A stretch of DNA of 13,686 nucleotides from Streptosporangiaceae bacterium (GCA_030045295.1 JASIGD010000416.1:1-13686), one strand, 5' to 3'. Counted from the first letter of the stretch, positions 1 to 7,240 are shown. Notes: generated from the sequence alone by a model not told the origin. Program-made: numbers and translations.

Positions 1-2
1 TT

Positions 3-695
3 TTCACCCAGCGCCGCGCCGAGCTCGTCGCCCAGGCCCGCGAGGCGGGACAGGCCGCCGCGGCCAAGCAGATCGCCGCGCTGCGCAAGCCGACCCGTTC
101 GGCCTGGGTGGTGAACCGCCTGGTCCGCGCCGACCCCGAGGTCACGTCCCGGCTGGCCGCACTGAGCGCCGAGCTGCACGCCCCGGCGGGACCCGCCAGG
201 ATCCGGGAGCTGACCGCGGCCCGCGGCCGGCTGGTCGACGAGCTGACCAGGCAGGCCCTGGAGGACGTGCCCGCGCCCCCGGCGGCGCTGCGCGAGGACG
301 TCAGCGCCACCTTTGACGCGGCCATCGCCGACCCGGACGTAGCCGCCAAGCTGGGCACTCTCGTCCGCGCCGAGCAGTGGGCCGGCTTCGGCCCGGGCCT
401 CGTCCTGGCCCCCGACCCCGCGGCGAAAAAACCCGTGCCGGCTGAGCCGGTTGCCTCACCCGAGCTCCGTCGTCGCGAGAAGATCATTGAGGCCGAACGG
501 GCCGTGGCTGAAGCCGACCGGGACGCCGAAGCCGCCGCCGCGGCGGAGCGTCAGCTGGAGGACGCGGTCCGGCGGCTGGAAGCCGAGCTCTCCGGGGCTC
601 GCCAGCAGCTCGCCGAGGCCCGCCGGCAGTCGTACCGGGCCGAGTCACGGCAGCAGCGCGCGAGCGCGGCCCTCGGCAGGCTGCGCCAACCTTGA
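3..695 (+). CDS. Actinobacterial coiled-coil protein of unknown function, 5' end cut by window edge
   Basis: The frame is open from the first bases of the window to a TGA at 693-695, giving at least 230 residues. A GTG at 108 could act as a start, but the reading continues upstream as a sensible protein containing the segment ALRKPTRSAWVVNRL. I recognise this as typical of a family of uncharacterised actinobacterial proteins whose N-terminus is an Arg/Glu/Ala-rich helix followed by a Lys-Pro-x-x-x-Ala/Trp-x-Val-Asn motif, so the gene almost certainly begins left of the window. The middle is Pro/Ala-rich. The last 75 residues or so are a continuous Ala/Glu/Arg heptad-like helix, a likely coiled coil. 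There are no membrane segments, cysteines or catalytic motifs. Function is unknown, and nothing links it to the downstream sigma factor beyond orientation and an 82-base gap. Confidence 0.7.
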   Translation, partial: FTQRRAELVAQAREAGQAAAAKQIAALRKPTRSAWVVNRLVRADPEVTSRLAALSAELHAPAGPARIRELTAARGRLVDELTRQALEDVPAPPAALREDVSATFDAAIADPDVAAKLGTLVRAEQWAGFGPGLVLAPDPAAKKPVPAEPVASPELRRREKIIEAERAVAEADRDAEAAAAAERQLEDAVRRLEAELSGARQQLAEARRQSYRAESRQQRASAALGRLRQP

Positions 696-704
696 CGATG
701 CAGT

Positions 705-728
705 AAACCTTCCGGGGGGGCTGACGTC
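705..728 (+). promoter_or_regulatory. Candidate ECF-type promoter of the sigma factor gene
   Basis: An AAACC element at 705-709 is followed after 16 bases (counted from the AAC) by CGTC at 725-728. This is the generic -35 AAC / -10 CGTC layout of ECF sigma promoters, and it sits about 50 bases before the sigma factor start. Autoregulation by the encoded factor is an inference. The motif is short, so a chance match is quite possible. Confidence 0.35.
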
Positions 729-777
729 TCTACATTCACGTGAGCCCGCTGAGCCGGACGGAGGATCGGTGGACACC

Positions 778-1302
778 ATGGTGGATCGCCCGGCCGAGCC
801 GGACGGGTTCCGTGACTTTGTCCAGGCGCGATCGCCCGCGTTGCTGCGGTCTGGCTGGCTGCTGACCGGAGACTGGTCGAGCGCCGAGGATCTGGTGCAG
901 ACCGCGCTCGCGGCGGCGTGGCCGCGGTGGGACAGCCTCACCCGGCAGGACAACCCGGAGCTTTACGTGCGGAAGATCATGGTAAATACGTTCCTGCGCT
1001 GGCGGCAGCGGCGCTGGAACGGCGAGATCGCGACCGGGCGGCTCCCCGAACCGCAGGCCTCCGGGGACGTGTTCGCCCAGGCCGACGCGCGTCAGGCGCT
1101 GCTCGCCGCGCTGGACCGGCTGCCCGCCAGGCAGCGCGCCGTGGTCGTGCTGCGCTATTTCGCTGACCAGACGGAGACGCAGACCGCGGCGGCGATGGGC
1201 TGCTCGGTGGGCGCGGTGAAATCGCACGCTGCCAAGGCCCTGGCCCGGCTCAGGGACGCGCCCGGCCTGGCCGAGCTGATGACCGGAGGTGTGGCGTCAT
1301 GA
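778..1302 (+). CDS. SigE-family ECF RNA polymerase sigma factor
   Basis: This encodes a 174-residue ECF (group 4) sigma factor, which directs core RNA polymerase to a small regulon. Region 2 lies at about residues 11-75 and contains FRDFVQARSPALLR, the GWLLTGDW segment and SSAEDLVQTALAAAW, which are characteristic of the actinobacterial SigE-like family. Region 4 lies at about 105-160, with LDRLPARQRAVVVLRYF and the helix-turn-helix AAAMGCSVGAVKSHAAKALARLR. The ATG at 778 was chosen; an in-frame GTG at 769 is nearly as good because GGAGG at 760-764 lies 4 bases before the GTG and 13 before the ATG. The frame stays open further upstream to 451, but that part overlaps the preceding gene out of frame and is not sigma-like. 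The stop overlaps the next start (ATGA), so the downstream membrane protein is probably its translationally coupled partner. Confidence 0.93.
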   Translation: MVDRPAEPDGFRDFVQARSPALLRSGWLLTGDWSSAEDLVQTALAAAWPRWDSLTRQDNPELYVRKIMVNTFLRWRQRRWNGEIATGRLPEPQASGDVFAQADARQALLAALDRLPARQRAVVVLRYFADQTETQTAAAMGCSVGAVKSHAAKALARLRDAPGLAELMTGGVAS

Positions 1303-2582
1303 ATACCGAGGAACGGCAGTTGTCGGACCTGCTGCACCGCGTCACGCCCGAGCCTCCGCGCGGGGTGACCGTCGAGGACGTGGCCCGCCGGGTGGCTGAT
1401 CAGGCACGTCAGCCCCGGGTGCGCCGTACCTTTCGCGGCTCCCCGGGCTGGGGCCGGGCCTGGGCGCCGGTCCTGGCCGCGGCGAGCGTGTTCGTCGTGG
1501 CCGGCGCGAGCGCGGGCCTCGCGCTGCTCGCCACCTCGCACCACACGCCATCACCGGCGACCGCGGTGACCACGAGTTCCTCCTCGCCTCCGCAAACGCC
1601 GGCCTCGACCTCGCCGGCTATCCCCGGCGGGCCCTGGGGCGCGCACCTGATCGCTCATCAGGCCTTGACGCAGGGCTCGCTGGTCAGCGCGGACCACTCG
1701 CTGTACGCGATCGGGGCCGGCGCCCTAGACCGGATCGACCCGGCCAGCGGGGCCATCGTGCGGACCACCCCGTACCGGTCGCCGGTCACCAACCCGCCCG
1801 TCGTCGTCGGTAACACGGTGTGGGTGGTGTGGGCCTACAACGGCGGCAACATCGTCCTGCACGGCTACGACGCGCAGACGCTCGCGCAGGTCGCGTCGGT
1901 GTCCGCGCCCGCCGTCGGCGGGGTGTCGAGCACCGCCCAGGGGGTGCTGACCGCCGGTCCCGACGGCCGCCTCTACCTAGCCGCGGGCGACCACGTGGCG
2001 GTGGTAGACCCGGCCACCGGCCAGGTCGTCCGGCAGATCCCCCTGACCGCCGGCCCGGCCAGCTCGGTGGCGGTATCTCCGGACGGGCACACGCTGTACG
2101 CCGGCGTCCAGCTTTCGAGTTCCTTCGAGTTGGCGGCCTTTGACCTGTCCGCCGGCACGGAATCGGGCCTGTTCCGGATGAATGCCGCGGGCGTCGGCGG
2201 GAACCTGGTCGCGACGCCGGGTGGTGTCTGGGGCACACTCGGAACCGGAATGGCCGAGTGGGCCTGGTTCGCGCAGGACGGGAACCTGTCCCGCGCGTTC
2301 CGCGTCGGCCCGGGCGCGAGCGGCGGTTTCGCCTCGATCCCCACCCTCGGCGGCGGCGCCGTCTGGATCGGCGGCTCGCACACGCTGGCGTGCGCGGACC
2401 CGAATACCGGCAGAATCCTCGACAGCGCCACGATCCCGACCGACCAGGGCGCCGCGGAGTACTTCGGCAGCGTCGCGGCAGCCAGCGGCGCGGCCTACGC
2501 CGACTACCAGAATCAGGCCGCTCAGCAGTACGGCGTGGCCGGGATGAGCCCGCCTGCCGCGTGCTCGGGCGGCGGCTCGTAG
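1299..2582 (+). CDS. Membrane-anchored beta-propeller protein, probable anti-sigma-like partner
   Basis: The 427-residue protein starts at an ATG overlapping the sigma factor stop by four bases (ATGA), with GGAGG at 1285-1289. Residues 1-50 are a charged cytoplasmic segment rich in Arg and Glu. Residues 55-79 form one hydrophobic membrane helix, followed by a Ser/Thr/Pro-rich linker to about residue 110. The rest is a repetitive beta-propeller-like domain: blades contain D-P-A-S/T-G-x-I/V-V turns (DPASGAIV, DPATGQVV, DPNTGRIL) and SVAVSPDGHTLYAG, as in YncE/PQQ-type repeats. Coupling to an ECF factor and the cytoplasmic-tail/one-helix/outer-domain layout suggest it holds the sigma factor at the membrane and senses something outside. 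The N-terminus lacks the HxxxCxxC zinc motif of ZAS anti-sigma factors, so the anti-sigma role rests on context. It could instead be simply a sigma-regulated surface protein. Confidence 0.75.
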   Translation: MNTEERQLSDLLHRVTPEPPRGVTVEDVARRVADQARQPRVRRTFRGSPGWGRAWAPVLAAASVFVVAGASAGLALLATSHHTPSPATAVTTSSSSPPQTPASTSPAIPGGPWGAHLIAHQALTQGSLVSADHSLYAIGAGALDRIDPASGAIVRTTPYRSPVTNPPVVVGNTVWVVWAYNGGNIVLHGYDAQTLAQVASVSAPAVGGVSSTAQGVLTAGPDGRLYLAAGDHVAVVDPATGQVVRQIPLTAGPASSVAVSPDGHTLYAGVQLSSSFELAAFDLSAGTESGLFRMNAAGVGGNLVATPGGVWGTLGTGMAEWAWFAQDGNLSRAFRVGPGASGGFASIPTLGGGAVWIGGSHTLACADPNTGRILDSATIPTDQGAAEYFGSVAAASGAAYADYQNQAAQQYGVAGMSPPAACSGGGS

Positions 2583-2625
2583 CGACCGTGCGCGCGCTGA
2601 AACCCCTGCCCGCCCGCGCCGTCTA

Positions 2626-2672
2626 GCTGGCCCGGCCGGCCCGCGCCAGCGCAGCCTGAGCCAGCCGGGCTC
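2626..2672 (+). terminator. Possible GC-rich hairpins after the propeller gene
   Basis: Two short inverted repeats lie 43 bases after the stop codon: GCTGGC (2626-2631) with GCCAGC (2645-2650), and GAGCC (2658-2662) with GGCTC (2668-2672) around a 5-base loop. No T tract follows. GC-rich stems without U tracts are common at actinobacterial gene ends, but stems of 5-6 bp also arise easily by chance in such DNA. They would separate the sigma operon from the iron operon. Confidence 0.3.
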
Positions 2673-2696
2673 GCCGGGTGACATCAGTCTCATTAA

Positions 2697-2725
2697 TGTA
2701 CAGACGGAACTTGTTAGGTTAGCCT
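2697..2725 (+). promoter_or_regulatory. Candidate sigma70-type promoter of the iron-uptake operon
   Basis: TGTACA at 2697-2702 (four of six matches to TTGACA) is separated by 17 bases from TAGCCT at 2720-2725, which keeps the key T, A and final T of the -10 consensus. Transcription would start near 2732. The -10 element lies inside the iron box, the arrangement expected for repression. Local base composition is distinctly AT-rich compared with the flanking genes. Confidence 0.45.
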
Positions 2726-2732
2726 AAGCTAA
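2714..2732. promoter_or_regulatory. Iron box: DtxR/IdeR/DmdR operator
   Basis: The 19-bp element TTAGGTTAGCCTAAGCTAA matches the actinobacterial iron-box consensus TTAGGTTAGSCTAACCTAA at all but one position (G instead of C at position 15). It stands about 100 bases upstream of a complete iron ABC transporter operon and overlaps the candidate -10 element. Fe(II)-loaded DtxR-family repressors bind such sites and block transcription when iron is sufficient. This is the strongest regulatory call in the window and supports iron as the transporter substrate. Confidence 0.93.
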
Positions 2733-2786
2733 CTTGCTGGCGGCTGGGCCATTATCAAGCGGCGATCAAGTACAGGGGAAGGGTAG

Positions 2787-2834
2787 ATGACTAACCGGAC
2801 TACCGTTGACCTAGGCCCGGGGGCCGCCCCGTGA
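2787..2834 (+). CDS. Possible 15-codon leader ORF overlapping the iron-binding-protein start
   Basis: An ATG at 2787 preceded by the purine-rich AGGGGAAGGG (2774-2783) opens a 15-codon frame, MTNRTTVDLGPGAAP, which ends with TGA at 2832-2834. The stop shares its A with the ATG at 2834 of the lipoprotein gene, and overlaps the alternative GTG at 2831 as GTGA. The lipoprotein gene has only a poor GGGGG (2819-2823) as its own ribosome binding site, whereas this small ORF has a good one. Terminating ribosomes could therefore reinitiate on the lipoprotein gene. The single leucine is encoded by CTA, a rare codon in high-GC actinobacteria. No known leader-peptide family is recognised, and a chance ORF of this size is possible; the combination of good ribosome binding site and overlap is what raises it. 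Confidence 0.5.
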   Translation: MTNRTTVDLGPGAAP

Positions 2835-3874
2835 TGCGCTGCCGGGTCGCCGTCGCGGCCGCCGTTGCGTGCGGTTCGCTCGTGGCCAGCGGGCTGGTCG
2901 CGGGCTGCGCATCGGACTCGACCGGGCCATCCATCACCCTCTACAGCGGCCAGCACGAGCAGACCACCGACGGGCTCGTGACCGCGTTCGAGCACCAGAC
3001 CGGGATAACCGTCAACGTCCGCAACGACGACGAGGACACGCTCGCGAGCCTGATCGCGCTCCAGGGTTCGCATTCGCCCGCCGATGTCTTCTATACCGAG
3101 AATTCGCCCGCGCTTGAGTTTCTGCAGGAGAAGGGCCTGCTGGCCCCGGTAGACGCCAGCACGCTGGCGCGCACCCCGGCCAAGTACAACTCGCCCGACG
3201 GGGACTGGGTGGGCGTTTCCGCCCGGGTCAGCGTGCTCATCTACAACCCGTCCCTGATCGCCAAGAGTCAGCTCCCGACGTCGGTCCTGCAGCTGGCTGA
3301 TCCGAAGTACGCCGGCCAGCTGGCCTTCGCGGCCGGCGAGACCGACTTCCAACCGATCGTCACCTCGGTGCTAAGGACCTACGGCCGGGCGGCCGCGCTG
3401 AGGTGGCTCGAGGGCATCAAGTCGAACGCCGCCAAGCACATCGTCCCGGACAACGAAACGATCACCGCTGAGGTGAACCGTGGCCAGGTCGCATTCGGCG
3501 TCATCAACCAGTACTACTGGTACCGGCTACGGCTGGAGATCGGCGCGTCGGCGATGCACTCGCTGATCACCTACTTCGCCCCCCACGATCCGGGCTACGT
3601 CATCAACGTCTCCGGCGCGGCGGTGCTGAAGTCCAGCAAGCACCAGGCCGCGGCGCAGAAGTTCCTCGCCTTCCTGGTCAGCAAGCAGGGTCAGGACATC
3701 ATCGCCCGCGCCTCAAACGACGAGCAGAGCTTCGAGTACCCGCTCGCGTCCGGGGTGACGACCTCGGCCCCGGAGACGCCCTTTGACCAGCTTCAGCCCA
3801 ACTCGATCACGATCGCCGATCTGGGTGACGGCTCGGCGGCGATCGCCCTGCTCCGCCAGGTAGGTCTGCTGTGA
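2834..3874 (+). CDS. fbpA: Fe(III) ABC transporter substrate-binding lipoprotein (FbpA type)
   Basis: This 346-residue extracellular binding protein would capture ferric iron outside the membrane and hand it to the permease encoded next. The N-terminus is a lipoprotein signal with lipobox V-A-G-C, the lipidated cysteine being residue 25. The mature part is a family 1 solute-binding fold: ITLYSGQHEQTTDGLVTAFE, the PADVFYTEN segment, and NQYYWYRLR at about residues 225-233. The adjacent tyrosines 227-228 correspond to the Tyr pair that binds iron in FbpA proteins. A stop at 2807-2809 limits the start to GTG 2831 or ATG 2834. The start lacks a good ribosome binding site and overlaps the stop of a small leader ORF. 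An iron box lies upstream, and the permease gene follows after 25 bases. Iron specificity is inferred from the Tyr pair and the iron box. Confidence 0.9.
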   Translation: MRCRVAVAAAVACGSLVASGLVAGCASDSTGPSITLYSGQHEQTTDGLVTAFEHQTGITVNVRNDDEDTLASLIALQGSHSPADVFYTENSPALEFLQEKGLLAPVDASTLARTPAKYNSPDGDWVGVSARVSVLIYNPSLIAKSQLPTSVLQLADPKYAGQLAFAAGETDFQPIVTSVLRTYGRAAALRWLEGIKSNAAKHIVPDNETITAEVNRGQVAFGVINQYYWYRLRLEIGASAMHSLITYFAPHDPGYVINVSGAAVLKSSKHQAAAQKFLAFLVSKQGQDIIARASNDEQSFEYPLASGVTTSAPETPFDQLQPNSITIADLGDGSAAIALLRQVGLL

Positions 3875-3899
3875 GCCGCCCAGCGGGTAAGGTCCACTG

Positions 3900-5492
3900 A
3901 TGGCCGCGGGAACGCTTTCCGATCGCACCAAGACCCTCCTGCCCGTTCCGCACGCCCGCCGCACCCGGCGGCCGACCGCCCTGATCGCGGCGACCGCCCT
4001 GGTGGCGGGCATCCTGGCCCTGCCGCTGGTCTTCCTGTTGATCGAGGCGCACAGCGCCGGGGGCCTGGCCCACCTGATCTTCCGCCCGCTGACCTGGTCG
4101 TTGCTGTGGAACACGGTCCGGCTTTCCGTGTCGGTCACGGCGGCGTGCGCGGTGATCGGGACTGCCGCGGCGTGGTGCGTCGAACGCACCGACCTGCCCG
4201 GCCGCCGCGTCTGGGCCGTGCTCGTGGTGGTGCCGCTCGCGATCCCCGATTTCGTCGTGAGCTTCGGCTGGAATTCCTTGTGGGCGTGGGTACAGGGTTT
4301 CCGGGGCGCGGTCATCGTCATGACCTTCGCCGTCTACCCGCTGGTGTACCTCCCGGTGGCGGCCAGCCTCCGCGGGGCGGATCCGGGCCAGGAGGAGGTA
4401 GCGCGGAGCCTGGGCTCCGGCCGGGTCCGCACGTTCGTCCGGATCACCCTCGGCCAGGCCAAGGGCGCCATCCTCGGCGGCTGCCTGCTCGTCGCGCTGG
4501 TCTTGCTGGCCGAGTACGGCGCGTTCGAGATCCTCGGCTACCAGACCTTCACCACCGAGATCTTCTCCGAGTTCAACGACCTGAACAGCTTCGCCGCCAT
4601 GTGCGCGCTGTCCCTGGTGCTGGTCCTGCTCAGCCTGATCGTCCTGGCCGGCGAGGGGATGCTCCGAGGCCGGGGCCGGGTATCCCGGTCCGGCCCGATG
4701 GCCCAGCGGGTTTCCCCTCCGCTCCGGCTCGGCTGGGCGCGCTGGCCCGTGCTGGCGCTGTTTGCCCTGCTGGTCCTGCTCGCGCTCGGCGTGCCGGTCG
4801 CATCGGCGCTGTACTGGATGGTCGACGGGCTTCCTCCCGCGCTGAGCGGCGGCGCGAACGTATCACTGCTCAACGCCGCGGGACATACGGCTCTGTACAG
4901 CGGCGCGGCGGGTGTCCTGGCTACGGTCATGGCGTTGCCCGTGGCGATGCTGGCCGTCCGGCACGCCGGCCGGGTCGGGCATTTCCTCGAGCGGAGCACC
5001 TACCTGGTCCTGGCCATGCCGGGCGTGGTCATCGCCTTCGCCCTGTACTACTTCACCGAGCGCTACGCGGCCGGGTTCGCCGACGGGACGGCGCCCCTGC
5101 TGGTGGTCTGCTACGCGATCATGTTCTTCCCGCTGGCGTTGGTGGGGGTCAAGGCGTCGCTGGCCCGGGCGCCGGTCAGCCTGGACGAAGTGGCCAGGTC
5201 ACTGGGACAGCGCAGGCTCGCGGTCTTGTTCCGGGTCACCCTGCGCCTCGCCGGGCCGGGCCTGGTGGCCGCGTTCTGCCTGGTCTTCTTGTCGGCTGTC
5301 ACCGAGCTGACCGCCACCTTGCTGCTGATCCCGACCAACACCCAGACGCTGGCCACGCAGTTCTGGTCGTATGAGTCCAACCTTTCCTACAGCCAGGCCG
5401 CGCCGTTCGCCCTGGTGATGATCATCGTCGCCGCCGTGCCCAGCTACGTGCTGGGGCGATTCTTCAATCGCCCGGTCAACCCGCGAGGATGA
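3900..5492 (+). CDS. fbpB: Fe(III) ABC transporter permease with two fused transmembrane domains (FbpB type)
   Basis: The 530-residue inner-membrane permease forms the iron channel. It consists of two MetI-like halves in one chain with about 12 hydrophobic helices, for example near residues 26-48, 74-94, 103-123, 135-157, 190-212, 231-252, 280-305, 364-386 and 395-415. Each half carries an EAA loop that contacts the ATPase: EEVARSLGSGRVRTFVRITL starting at residue 165 and DEVARSLGQRRLAVLFRVTL starting at 429, both with the conserved glycine. The fused-permease format is usual for FbpB/AfuB-type ferric transporters. The start is ATG 3900 with a weak TAAGG at 3888-3892. It lies 25 bases after the binding protein and 4 bases before the ATPase, so the three genes form one operon. 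Confidence 0.92.
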   Translation: MAAGTLSDRTKTLLPVPHARRTRRPTALIAATALVAGILALPLVFLLIEAHSAGGLAHLIFRPLTWSLLWNTVRLSVSVTAACAVIGTAAAWCVERTDLPGRRVWAVLVVVPLAIPDFVVSFGWNSLWAWVQGFRGAVIVMTFAVYPLVYLPVAASLRGADPGQEEVARSLGSGRVRTFVRITLGQAKGAILGGCLLVALVLLAEYGAFEILGYQTFTTEIFSEFNDLNSFAAMCALSLVLVLLSLIVLAGEGMLRGRGRVSRSGPMAQRVSPPLRLGWARWPVLALFALLVLLALGVPVASALYWMVDGLPPALSGGANVSLLNAAGHTALYSGAAGVLATVMALPVAMLAVRHAGRVGHFLERSTYLVLAMPGVVIAFALYYFTERYAAGFADGTAPLLVVCYAIMFFPLALVGVKASLARAPVSLDEVARSLGQRRLAVLFRVTLRLAGPGLVAAFCLVFLSAVTELTATLLLIPTNTQTLATQFWSYESNLSYSQAAPFALVMIIVAAVPSYVLGRFFNRPVNPRG

Positions 5493-5496
5493 GGGC

Positions 5497-6543
5497 ATGC
5501 GGCAAGTAGCGGTGACCGGCCTGCACAAGTCGTTCGGCGCGCACCGGGTCCTGGCCGGCGTGGACCTCGAAGTGCCCGCGGGATCCCTGACGGCCATCCT
5601 CGGCCCCTCGGGCAGCGGCAAGACGACCTTGCTACGGCTGCTGGCCGGCTTCGAGCGCCCGGACGCCGGCACGATCACGATCGGCGATGCCGTCGTGGAC
5701 GGACCCGGCGCGTACGTGGTGCCTGAGCGACGCCGTATCGGTTACGTTCCGCAAGAAGGCAGCCTGTTCCCGCATCTCACGGTCCAAGCCAACGTCGGGT
5801 TCGGGCTGACCGCCCGCGAGCGCCGTGGCGGCCGGGTCGCGACCATGCTGGATCTGGTCGGCCTGGGCGGGCTCGGCAAGCGGTACCCGCATCAGCTGTC
5901 CGGCGGCCAGCAGCAGCGGGTCGCGCTGGCCCGCGCCCTGGCCATCGAGCCGGCCGTGGTGCTGCTCGACGAGCCGTTCGCGTCGCTGGACGCTCACCTG
6001 CGGGCCAGCGTCCGCTCCGACGTCCAGGACATCTTCCGCCGGGCCGGCACCACGGCCGTCTTGGTGACCCACGACCAGGACGAGGCCCTTTCGGTCGCCG
6101 ACCGGGTTGCGGCGCTGCGCGACGGGAAGATCGCGCAGTACGCCGCGCCCGAGGACCTCTACACCCGGCCGGTCGACGCCGAGCTGGCCAGCTTCATCGG
6201 GGACGCGAACCTGCTCGCGGGCGTGCTCAGCGCGGGTGTGGTCAAGACGCCCCTCGGCCGCCACCTGGTTGACGCCCACGGAACCGTCGCCGTGCGAGAC
6301 GGCCAGGTCACGGCCCTGATCCGGCCCGAGCAGATCGACCTTGAGCCCGGTGCGGACGGCGTGCCGGGCCGGGTCACCTCCTACGGCTACCACGGCCACG
6401 ACGCCGTGGTTCACGTGCAGACCGAGCACTACGCCGAGGGCCGGGCGATCATCGTGCGCATCGTCGGAGGACGCGACCTGCCGGCCGGCACTCCGGTGGC
6501 GCTGCGCGTCCGCGGCCCGGTCCTGGTGTGGCCCCGAGATTAG
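5497..6543 (+). CDS. fbpC: Fe(III) ABC transporter ATP-binding protein (FbpC type)
   Basis: The 348-residue cytoplasmic ATPase powers the iron importer. All nucleotide-binding motifs are intact: Walker A GPSGSGKTT at residues 36-44, Q-loop Gln86 in YVPQEGSLFPH, signature LSGGQQQR at 134-141, Walker B VVLLDEPFASLD ending near 165, and switch His192 in VLVTHDQDEA. Residues from about 235 to the end form the C-terminal regulatory region, with a TOBE-like LIRPEQIDLEPG segment, as in the ferric/polyamine/thiamine ATPase group. On sequence alone the substrate could be another member of that group; the iron box and partner genes favour iron. GAGG at 5485-5488 serves as ribosome binding site from inside the end of the permease gene. 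The gene ends 17 bases before the convergent TetR gene. Confidence 0.93.
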   Translation: MRQVAVTGLHKSFGAHRVLAGVDLEVPAGSLTAILGPSGSGKTTLLRLLAGFERPDAGTITIGDAVVDGPGAYVVPERRRIGYVPQEGSLFPHLTVQANVGFGLTARERRGGRVATMLDLVGLGGLGKRYPHQLSGGQQQRVALARALAIEPAVVLLDEPFASLDAHLRASVRSDVQDIFRRAGTTAVLVTHDQDEALSVADRVAALRDGKIAQYAAPEDLYTRPVDAELASFIGDANLLAGVLSAGVVKTPLGRHLVDAHGTVAVRDGQVTALIRPEQIDLEPGADGVPGRVTSYGYHGHDAVVHVQTEHYAEGRAIIVRIVGGRDLPAGTPVALRVRGPVLVWPRD

Positions 6544-6549
6544 CTGCGC

Positions 6550-6567
6550 CGGCTCTTGAGCTAGCCG
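6550..6567. terminator. Small inverted repeat between convergent iron operon and TetR gene
   Basis: CGGCT (6550-6554) pairs with AGCCG (6563-6567) around an 8-base loop, straddling the 17-base gap between two convergent stop codons. It could end transcription in both directions, but a 5-bp stem without a T tract is weak evidence. Confidence 0.25.
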
Positions 6568-7208
6568 ACCCCGGCCGCGCGGGTGATGGTCCCCAGCAGC
6601 AGGCCGAGCATCTCGGCGAAGCGGGCGTCGGGGTCACCGAAGATCACCTCGCCGGCCGCGACAGCGAGCGGCGCGGCCTCCGGCCCGATGAGCTCGGCGC
6701 GGCGGTCCAGGGAGTAACGGTCGTCGCCGGACGCGGTCATCTGGGCCACCGCTTGCTCCTCGACGCAGAACCCGATCGTGAAGCAGTGGACGAGTAGCAG
6801 GCTCCGTACCGCGTCGTCCAGCGTGAACCCCTGGGAGATGAAGTTCTCGAACGTGGTCTCCTGGCGCCTGACCACGGCGGGATCGGTCAGCGTCGTACCG
6901 CTGAACGCCTTAGCCCCGTCGCGGTGCCCGAGCAGCTCCCGGCGCACGGTCGAGGCGTAGGTCACCGTCACTTCCCGCCAGGGCAGCCCGGCCGGCAGCC
7001 CGGCCATCACTTCGCCCACGTGCCGCCAGACCTGGGTCGCCATCTCGTCCAGCAGCGCCTGCTTGCTGCGCACGTGCCAGTACAGCGCGGGCGCCTGGAC
7101 CCCGAGTCGGGACGCCAGGGCACGCACCGTCAGGCCGTCCATACCCGCCTCGTCGAGCAGGTCGAAAGCGGCCTGCACGATGGCGGCCTTGGTCAGTCCG
7201 GCGGGCAT
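6561..7208 (-). CDS. TetR-family transcriptional repressor (tetracycline-repressor-like C-terminal domain)
   Basis: The protein has 215 residues when started at the ATG whose first base is 7208. The N-terminal DNA-binding domain contains the helix-turn-helix LTVRALASRLGVQAPALYWHV at about residues 26-46, followed by RSKQALLDEMA; this closely resembles TetR itself (x-LGV-x-x-P-x-LYWHV-K/R-x-K). The C-terminal two thirds is helical, of the TetR_C type, and should bind a small ligand. The reading frame is open to an ATG at 7277, but that longer form would cover both operators and overlap the divergent gene, so the shorter start is preferred even though no strong ribosome binding site precedes it. 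Two palindromes in the divergent region make it the likely regulator of itself and of the adjacent oxidoreductase. The ligand is unknown. Confidence 0.9.
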   Translation of the reverse strand: MPAGLTKAAIVQAAFDLLDEAGMDGLTVRALASRLGVQAPALYWHVRSKQALLDEMATQVWRHVGEVMAGLPAGLPWREVTVTYASTVRRELLGHRDGAKAFSGTTLTDPAVVRRQETTFENFISQGFTLDDAVRSLLLVHCFTIGFCVEEQAVAQMTASGDDRYSLDRRAELIGPEAAPLAVAAGEVIFGDPDARFAEMLGLLLGTITRAAGVG

Positions 7209-7211
7209 GGC

Positions 7212-7240
7212 TTGACAGTTTAACAGTGTTAAGGCACGAT
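7212..7240 (+). promoter_or_regulatory. Promoter of the MDR oxidoreductase gene, consensus -35
   Basis: A perfect TTGACA at 7212-7217 is followed after exactly 17 bases by CACGAT at 7235-7240 (three of six -10 matches, including A at position 2 and the final T). Transcription would start near 7247. The first TetR operator occupies the spacer and the second lies just after the start site, so repressor bound at either would block polymerase. Confidence 0.55.
7220..7232. promoter_or_regulatory. TetR-family operator, copy 1
   Basis: TTAACAGTGTTAA is a perfect 6+1+6 inverted repeat. It sits between the -35 and -10 elements of the forward promoter and 12 bases upstream of the repressor start on the other strand. 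Its half-site is identical to that of copy 2. Confidence 0.85.

Noticed and set aside
451..777. Upstream extension of the sigma factor frame
   Set aside because: It overlaps the preceding coiled-coil gene in another frame and reads as Pro/Ser/Arg-rich nonsense. The ribosome binding site and homology start at 760-778.
2583..2786. Intergenic region checked for a riboswitch or small RNA
   Set aside because: Apart from two weak hairpins, the promoter and the iron box, I see no conserved riboswitch core or strong structured element.
4106..5374. A 422-codon plus-strand frame inside the permease gene
   Set aside because: It is an out-of-frame Arg/Gly/Pro-rich shadow of a permease with clear membrane helices and EAA motifs.
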